A stretch of 64,000 nucleotides of DNA from Bimuria novae-zelandiae CBS 107.79 (lineage: Eukaryota; Ascomycota; Dothideomycetes; Pleosporales; Didymosphaeriaceae). Made by a program: the position numbers and the translations under genes. Location of the stretch: the NCBI GenBank assembly GCA_010015655.1, contig ML976757.1, forward strand, positions 124,001 to 188,000. Direction: 5' to 3'. Positions 57,010-64,000 of this stretch are shown here, piece by piece; positions within the stretch are counted from its first letter, which is position 1, and each line of letters begins with the position of its first letter. The notes under the pieces are model-generated. The model worked only from the letters and a program-made list of their open reading frames with translations, was not told the DNA's origin and did no database searches.

Positions 57010-57592
57010 CGTTGCATCTTAATAACTACAGCAGCTATAGAGGCCGCACTTAAAGTAATTAAATATACTAAACTAAAAGAATAACTTTTATATAGGGTAA
57101 TTACTAAGTAGTATAGTGTATTAAGATCAACGTTAGCTTAAAGATACTAAAGCTATTAAGCCTTATAAGAATCTAAGAACACCTCCTAAAAGAAATTTTA
57201 TTTATATTAAAACGCTAAGCTTATATAGAATATTAAAAATCCATCCCTAAAAAGGCTACCTCTAATAAAAGAATACTATAAAATTACGCGTCTTTAATTA
57301 CTAAAAAGTTTATAAGTTATGCTTAGGTAACGCGCTTCTTGTACTAAAATAGTAAAATCTTATTTATAAATAGACTAAAGGAATAAACTCTAACTACTAT
57401 AAAGCTAATTTTAAAACTAAGTATAAGACGTACTTTAACATACTATACCTAAAAATAAAGGAGTATAATATACTATTATCTAATACCTATAATATAGATA
57501 AAAAGGGCTTCTTAATTAGCATTATAAGACGCTTTAAACGCGTCTTTAGTTAAGTAGCTTAAAAGTGAAGAAAGGTAAAGTATTTACTATAA
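57010..57592 (+). pseudogene. Fot1-like transposase fragment, RIP-killed
   Basis: Plus-strand pieces: an HTH with SVLRSTLA (from a GVHRSTLS-type motif) near 57110, SYAQVTRFL near 57320, and IDKKGFLISIIRR near 57495, the NMDEKGFLIG motif with RIP changes. It ends at the LTR at 57593, before the second and third catalytic regions. Confidence 0.65.
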
Positions 57593-58035
57593 TATTACGA
57601 GCTCAAGGAACCTGGGTTACGGTACTATAATAAATAGAAGAAGGGAGGTGAATAGGGTTATACTATAGCTAGCCTACGAGGACTCGCGGGGCTGCTTAGG
57701 TTAGCCAAGGTTACGTGATCCTGATCCGACAGTAGTTCCAGATCGGAGTGATCCGCCAAGGGATTCAGATCACTTAGGTATAGAGGAAGAAATAGGCTAG
57801 TATATAGTGTAATAATTCTCCTATTATTATTTCCTTCTTTATAGTTAACTTATATATCTTCTGTGCGAGTACGTTTGCTTATAGACTAATAGTTATTATA
57901 TTTATTATAAGATTAGGTTATATAGCCACGCGCTACGTTGTCTTATTAACTTATACTACTAAATAATTTATAAAGTACTACTTTAGCCTTACTACCTTAA
58001 CCTAGATTAGACTAAGGTGTAAGCGCCTTATAACA
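57593..58035 (+). mobile_element. LTR of family A' (443 bp)
   Basis: Starts TATTACGAGCTCAAGG (TGTTACGAGCTC mutated) and ends CCTTATAACA. It shares its distinct half with 36074-36550 and the other half with the A LTRs. It is followed by the same leader as in element A (CTTTAACTACC...GTATAATAGC), so it is a 5' LTR with the start of gag. Confidence 0.75.
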
Positions 58036-58343
58036 CTTTAACTACCTTATAGTATAATAGCTAGACTAAGTACGATCCTAGCTATCTTAGTAATTAAGCC
58101 TACTACTATCCTAAACCCTCTGGCTCCTACGGCCTATAATATAGCCGTAGAGTAAGTAAAGCAAATTAAGAAGTTATAAAAGCTTATAAAATAATTAACT
58201 AGTTAAGTTATAATAATCCTTAAATGTTAATCTAAGATACCCTTGCCTAACTCTTATAATAAATAAAAGGGGCCAGGAATATTCCTTACTAAAATAAAGT
58301 TATATATTTACTATAACAAAAACAAATTCTTAATAGATGTTAA
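58036..58343 (+). pseudogene. Start of gag of an A'-type gypsy element, truncated
   Basis: Aligns with 25916-26138 of element A (PAPTA-like start, then Lys/Gln-rich coil) but is heavily RIP-mutated. It is interrupted after 300 bp by a B-family LTR, and the downstream part of gag is not seen. Confidence 0.5.
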
Positions 58344-58755
58344 GCCCTGAGGGGTAGCTAGCCCTAAAGGGGTAAGAGTTAGTTCTTAAGTAAAAGTATT
58401 AATAATATAGGTAAGGGATATTAATAGCTTACGCGTATTAATAGGGTGTTAGTATTAAAGGTGTGTATAGTATAATTAAATTAACAAGAGAGTCTAAGTT
58501 AAATCTAAATAATAAATTAGTAAATAGGTTAAATATAATAGTAGAAGACTATTATCGCGTTCCTATATACATAACTTATCCTACGAATCCCAAGAATCCC
58601 AGGAGTCCCAGAGTCCCATATGCCAAGATACTTCTAGGACGCGTGACTTTATCACGTGACTTATAGCTAAGTTAGGAATCTTAGCTAGTTGCACGAATAA
58701 GTATCTATACCCTACCTTACGTAATATAGGTTTTAATAAATCCTAATATTAGCTC
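58344..58755. mobile_element. LTR of family B, inverted relative to 26144
   Basis: Begins TGTTAAGCCCTGAGGGG and runs through TAATAGGGTGTTAGTATTAAAG to a CCTAATA end, the complement of TGTTAGGATC with RIP changes. No clear target duplication. A GC-normal patch of CCCAAGAATCCCAGGAGTCC lies inside. Confidence 0.65.
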
Positions 58756-59900
58756 CCCTCTCTAGACTTAATATCCGTATAAGTTAACTACTTATAAAGC
58801 TACTTTTTTAATCCGCCTAATACTATTATTTGGAAGCTAATTATCTTAAGTAAAATTATATATTTATTATAGTTACCTATTTACACTACGCTAAAAAGTA
58901 ATTATTCTATTAATTATTATTACTATATTTGAAGTGCATAAATTATTTTTAGTATAATAATTAAAAATATAAGCTAGAGGAGATTCCTTTACTAAATTAT
59001 TTAAAAATAGATACTAAGTTAGAAAGACTAGAAAGGTTAGAGGCCAAGGAGGAAGTAAAACTTTAGATAGAAGAAGAGCTGGCTTATGCGGCACTCCTGC
59101 GTGCTCGTCTAGCACGAGAGAAAATGGCGCGTTTACGCGATTAGCGCAAGGAGTTACGTTAGAAAAAATAAGAGTTATTTAATTATAGTATATCTATAGT
59201 AGATAAGTTAAAAGCCCTAAAGGCTTATAAGGAACTTACTTAGGCTATAGTGTTAATTAATCTAGATACTACCCTAGGTACTAAAGTAATAAACTAGTTT
59301 ATAATTTAGTTAAAGCCTTCCTTTTTTACTACGTAGTGTTATTAGTTTATATACTTTCTTAAATTATTATTATGTTGTAAGTTTTATTTCCTTTAAAGCT
59401 TTTTCGCGTTACTTTAATATAGTAGTAGTAGTTATAGATCTAGCTTTGTGTCTTTTTTAAAAGCTATTAGGAGTTCTTACGAAGTTTAGATTTAAATTTT
59501 TAATATTTTCTAAGTATAGGTAGCCTTTCTACTTAACTAACTATTCCTATAAAAACTTATTATTTTAAAAGTCTGTTATCTAACTTCCTTATATTCTAAG
59601 AGTATTTTAACTTCGAATTCGTTTTTTTCCTCTAGATAGTAATAGAAGATTATCTTAACTAGTATTTTAAGATCTGTAGGTTTAAGTTAGTTTATATAAA
59701 ATAATAGGTGTACTTTCGCGTCTAGTGGTAGTTCTAATTAGTAGTTAACTAGTAATACTTATTTAATAATAAAAAATAGCCTAACTTTAATATAGACTAG
59801 GTTCTTATGTTTCTTCTTTTAGGTTTAAAAATTCTTTATAAGTAGATATGCTTTATCCCCCCCCTTTTTTTTTTGCTAACATGCCGTTTTTCTTTTTTAG
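58756..59900 (-). pseudogene. 3' end of a Ty3/gypsy element with an antisense ORF trace
   Basis: On minus, 59870-59560 reads LELPLDAKVHLLF and EFEVKILLEYKEV, the integrase C-terminus and the start of a chromodomain-like region. On plus, 58980-59240 reads LERLERLEAKEEVKL, LAYAALLRARLAREKMARL, a coiled coil like the antisense ORFs of elements A and C. The LTRs are missing. Confidence 0.6.
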
Positions 59901-59904
59901 TTTA

Positions 59905-61979
59905 ACGTATTTTATAAGCGAGTGCGCATTACAAGCGAGTGCACACCCCACTAACTTTATATATTTCTATATATAAATATCTCAACCACGTTAAGAGATA
60001 ATATATAGATATTAATAAGATAGATTAAGTAATATTTAAAATATCTTTTTTACACGTACGTAAGTTGTGTCTAGTCTCTCTACAACGCTTGCAGCGCGCT
60101 AGAGCCTGGCGGCTACGGCCTAATTACTCCCCACCTTAATGCTGTTCACGCTCTATCTGCTAGTTAGCCTCCTTTTAAGCAAGTATATCCTCTCCCTCTC
60201 CCTTTATTAAGGTCTTTTACCTTTATATCTACTTCGTCTTATATTACCTACGCTTTATTATTACCTTATTAGCTCTTTAAGGCTAGTAATCTAATCGCGC
60301 ATTAGCTTAGGTAAGAGTATTATTATTTTTACCCCCTTTTTAAGCTAGCTAATTACTTTAATAATTAAAGTTAATAATAAGCTCTTATACAATCGCACGC
60401 AATTACGTATTAATATTAATATAATATTAAACTTATATATATTACTTAGTGTTTAAGCCTCTTAAAAAGCCGTTACTATAGTAGCTAGAGGAGTAGGCGT
60501 ATAGAGCTATATATTTTGCTTTAATAAAATAATATCTAGCTAGAAAGGAACATGGCCTGCGCCTTAAAAGGCTAAATAAATATTAGCTATTATAAATAAT
60601 CGCGCGAAGGCTACCTTAAAGACTAGTAAAAACTTAAGCTTTATAATATAATTAATATAATCGCGTATTAGACTCTTAATCTAGTAGCTATACGCGCTGT
60701 CTGCACAGCCTCGCCTTCCGCACTAAGGGAACTGTGTAACCCTATCATACCCCTGTACCCCCTCACTTCTAGTTAACCTGATACTGTACCGAAACCCCTT
60801 CGCCTCCACACCACCTGGTACTCTATCACATCCACAAGAACTGGAAGGAAGGTATATAGAACTATCATAGCACACACACAAGACAAGACAGACACCAGAT
60901 ACCAAAGACAGAGAGTTACTTGTTTATTCCTTGCTACCTGTGAACCGACACGTGCGCTTTAATAGTAAGAAGTAACTATTATTAAGTAGCTATAATAGGT
61001 AAGATAAGTATAATAGTATATAAAATGTGTAAATATTATTCTCCTGATAAAGCTCTTAAAACTTAAAAGAGTAGTAGGTCTTATAGTTATTAAGGATAAG
61101 TAGCTAACGCGCCCTAACTATCTTACTTTTTATATATTTAATAAAGTACTTTAGCTACTTAACTTTAATCTTATTAGTTATTTAGCTATTATTAATAATA
61201 ATAATAGCCTAGTCGAGTAGGATATCCTCCTTATACTAGGTATATAAGTAGTGCTAGCTAGTAGCATTAATTTCTTAGATTACTATTTTATACTAATAAT
61301 TACTTAGCTAAATAGCTTTTAACTAGCTTCTCCTTTTTAACCCTATTTTAATAAGCTAAGTTATAATTTTATCTATTATAAAATTAATCTTATTAAAGTT
61401 ATAGGCGTCTTTATTATTAATATCGTATTTAGCCTTTATTTACTTTATAAGCTTGCACTAGCTCTTAATTAATATAAACTCCTTATATAGAGCTCTTTAC
61501 TTATTATACACTTAATTAAGTCGCGTTGTAAGACTATCTATACGCTTAATAAAGTTACGTAGCCAGTAGACGCTAACCTAACCTTCGTCGCGCATAGTAA
61601 GTAGCTTATTAGCTATATTATATATAGCCGCGTACGTAGGCGCAAATCCACGCTAGTCTAGGCTAAGTATATACCTAATAATTACCTCTTTTTTTTTGCT
61701 AAATAAGCTTTTTTAATTTAAGCTAATAATTACGTTAGGTAGGCTTATTAGCGCGTTAGCAATAGAGTATATCTTAAAAGATATTAAATATTTATACAGT
61801 AACTACCTTACTTTAAAATTAGTTTTACTAAAGAGCTAATATAGCAAGGTGTATATTAGGCTTATAAGAAGCTAGCTAGGCTTTAGTTAGGGGCGCTATA
61901 GTAGGTAGAAGTTCACGCGTTGCGAAAAGTTAGTGGGATACGCACTCCCTTGTAATGCGCACTCGCTTGTAAAACACGA
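59905..61979 (-). mobile_element. Fot1-like DNA transposon, family H, 2075 bp, RIP-mutated
   Basis: TIRs of about 50 bp with TA on both sides (59903-59904, 61980-61981). Each TIR holds the motif ACAAGCGAGTGCGCATT twice in tandem. Transposase traces on minus: IKAKYDINNKDAYNFNKINF near 61450-61400, a Fot1-type AKYGI...YNFDETGF region. Related copies at 41411 and probably at 24776 and 6984. Confidence 0.82.
60698..60950. mobile_element. Unmutated 253-bp solo LTR in family-H element
   Basis: Starts TGTCTGCACAGCCTCG and ends GTGAACCGACA, with CGCGC (60693-60697) and CGTGC (60951-60955) at the borders, one C/T difference. Composition is normal, including many CA dinucleotides (CACACACACAAGACAAGACA), within a CpA-depleted host. 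The related copy at 41411-42868 lacks it. Confidence 0.75.
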
Positions 61980-61981
61980 TA

Positions 61982-62470
61982 TATATAAAATGCTTTACTA
62001 TTAAGCTTTTTTAAGATTTTCTTAGAGTTATGCGTGTATTTTCTTTATAGTTTCTGTTATATTTATTGCTTCTTCTGTCCTAATTGCTATAGGAAATGTT
62101 TAATTAAAGAGATATAGGTGTCTTTTATAGTTTATATAAAATAGTATAAATCCGATTGCTGCTAATATCTTGTTGTTGTATGCCAACTGTGCTATAAGTA
62201 ATAAGAAAATCTAGATATTCTTCTAGTCATTATAGTAGATGCGTAGGTATTGTAAGGGGCTGCGCAAAGGTTGCCGATGCCTGGTAACAGGATTGTATTC
62301 GATGAGGAGCAAACTATCTACAAGTAAGGCCAAACTTATATGTGCGCTATTATTGTCAAGAAGATTCGAGAGATTTCCAAGGCCCCACTCAGTCTAAAGG
62401 AGCACTGAGAGTTTCACCGAGGGTTTCACCGAGGAACAGTACAACAAGGCATCTAGCCTATTACAGGTAT
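61982..62470. other. AT-rich spacer and a GC-moderate fragment
   Basis: No gene. 62250-62470 is less mutated and contains GTTTCACCGAGG twice in tandem. Origin unknown. Confidence 0.4.
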
Positions 62471-62695
62471 TGTCACGAGTCGTAGGTCGAGGGCCCTCGA
62501 CGGCCCTAGTCCGCTCTAGACCGGCGCTATTCGGGCCTTCCGCCTATCTACTTCCCTCGCCGCAGCCCTTCTCTTCCCTCTCTAAGGGATCGCCTTAGTA
62601 CTGTAGATAGACTGAGTCGCCCGTAGTCAGGGCGCTTTTTATAATACGATCCCTTACCCCCTTATATCTAATTCACCTGTATAATAGAATCGACA
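62471..62695 (+). mobile_element. 5' LTR of a retroelement running off the right edge (225 bp)
   Basis: TGTCACGAGTCGTAGGTCGA ... AATCGACA, TG...CA ends, followed by a gag-like region. The partner LTR would lie outside the window. A palindromic GTCGAGGGCCCTCGAC is near its start. Confidence 0.6.
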
Positions 62696-64000
62696 CGAAG
62701 AGTTACCTACTAGATCTTAAAGATAGCAGGAGACCCTTAAAGCAGGCCACCACTTATAGGACCCTCTAAACAAGAGCCTCTAATAGTTGTAACGCCTATA
62801 GAAGACCTAACGACACCTATAGACCTAAAGGAAGACCCCCTACTATTATAGGTAGTAATAATAACTAATAATTAGAGAAAGTCACCCTCTAAGAACGCCT
62901 AGGCGTGCTATAGCTCTAATAACGCATCTAGGAACTAGAGGCCTCCCTAATAGCAAAGCGTCACTAATCTAAAGGCAAGACCTTAGTCAGGAACGAGATA
63001 ATAACTACTAGCATCTCTAACAACTCTCCAGAGCCCGAGGAGGGTCACAGCAACCTAGATAAGGCTAAAGATACAAGCAATAACCTATTAAGCGATAGCT
63101 TAATAGAGGACGCGTCCTTAAGCTTAGACAATACTAGTTAAGACTAATCTAGGGCCTCCGGAAGTATCCGACGCCCGCGAAAGAAGGATAGATAAGGCTA
63201 GACCCGCACTAGCCGCGATAAAAAACGTTAGATCTAAATAGCGACTGCTACCCTAGACGCATAGCTACTAAAGCCACTAGAACCCCCTTAATTTAAGGGC
63301 AAGAGTCGTAAGGAACTAAACTTATAAAAGAAGGCCTGTAAGGACTATATTAACTTCTTACCTACCCTTAAAACTAATAAAGCGCAGGTTAGGTTTGTAG
63401 TAAAATACTTAGGAGATATATAACGTAACTACTAGAACTAAATAGTCGCCAAGATCCTAGAGCGGAAGCGATACAGGAAAGTCACCTGGGACCTTCTACA
63501 GCAGACTATAGTAGACTCCCTAGAATTAGCCTAAAAGCGAAAGAGTGCCGCTTGCTAAAGGATTAAGGCAGCTAAATAAGGCAAGAAGACCCCTATAGAA
63601 CTCCTTAACTACCTTAAGGACTAATAGGAGGAATGCGACCTAGAGAAGGCCTTAGATAATAATAATAAAGACTATATTAATAACTTCTACACGGCACTAG
63701 ATAAGAAAATCTAAGAACGCCTTAAATAGTAGCCACGTAAATAGAAGAGCCTCTCTTACTTAGAAGCAAAGGCAAATATGTATTAGCAAGCGTTAAAACC
63801 TTATAAGTTAAGGAAACGACATATACATAATATTAATAACGACTTCCTTAACAAGCTAGCTAACAAAAGGCGCGATCGAAAGCGATCTAGGTTAAACAAC
63901 ACAAGACTATACTAGAGACGCCACGATAGTGACTATCGCGATAAGGACAGCAAGAAGAAGGCTTAGGTAGTAGAGGATAGGGATAAGAACTAATACTTCT
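62696..64000 (+). pseudogene. gag of a gypsy-type element, RIP-mutated, cut by the window edge
   Basis: Plus-strand frame with frequent TAA/TAG: acidic Ser-rich N-terminus (about 62990-63130), a basic stretch (RRPRKKD-like), then capsid-like FLPTLKTNKAQVRFVVKYLG, VTWDLLQQTIVDSLELA and IELLNYLKD. The RKRSRLNN region near 63860 leads toward a zinc knuckle that is not yet reached. The strand follows from the LTR and the frame. Confidence 0.6.

Noticed and set aside
60723..60905. 60-codon frame on minus
   Set aside because: Inside the short solo LTR; no motif.

Overview
The window is nuclear DNA of a filamentous ascomycete (Pezizomycotina; a Dothideomycete such as a Pleosporales species is my best guess). 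The reasons are introns of 45-128 bp with CTAAC-like branch sites, a fungal PAN2 with the usual MEADWDE start, a HET-NACHT-WD40 gene, chromodomain Ty3/gypsy elements, Fot1/pogo and mariner elements, and long AT-rich blocks in which CpA/TpG is almost absent. That last pattern is the mark of repeat-induced point mutation (RIP).

Layout. 1-5.3 kb is normal gene space: the 3' part of an ICP55-type mitochondrial aminopeptidase, then the complete seven-exon PAN2 deadenylase gene, both on +. A degenerate tandem repeat of about 133 bp (5.64-6.78 kb) marks the change to repeat-rich DNA. 6.8-43 kb is an AT-rich block of nested, RIP-mutated transposons. It holds three long Ty3/gypsy elements: C 15874-23238 (minus), A 25464-33032 (plus, with chromodomain) and D 33042-40929 (minus). 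It also holds a short LTR element, a Fot1-like element with near-perfect TIRs, and many solo LTRs, most with exact 5-bp target duplications. Two GC-normal islands sit inside this block and carry intact small genes on the minus strand: a GNAT acetyltransferase (11134-11700) and a three-exon Rieske [2Fe-2S] protein (23790-24428). Parts of their flanks are copies of one repeat.

43.4-51.6 kb is a head-to-tail cluster of four TIR transposons (one Tc1/mariner-like, one pogo-like, one mariner-like, one Fot1/pogo-like). Three of them sit in a tandemly duplicated ~160-bp host unit, each at a TA. 52.66-56.76 kb is an apparently intact HET-NACHT-WD40 gene (about 1350 residues, 11 near-identical 42-residue WD repeats), a class known for allorecognition. 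57-64 kb returns to RIP-mutated elements: a Fot1 fragment, LTRs, a gypsy 3' end, a 2.1-kb Fot1-like element holding an unmutated solo LTR, and an LTR plus gag running off the right edge.

How the parts relate. The only genes likely to be functional are icp55, PAN2, the GNAT gene, the Rieske gene and the HET-NACHT-WD gene. They do not form one pathway. The most unusual signal is an antisense reading frame between pol and the 3' LTR of gypsy elements A and C. In both, Cys (or Tyr at RIP-compatible positions) follows Zn2Cys6 spacing, and related traces occur in D and in the 59-kb fragment. No rRNA, tRNA or CRISPR was recognised.
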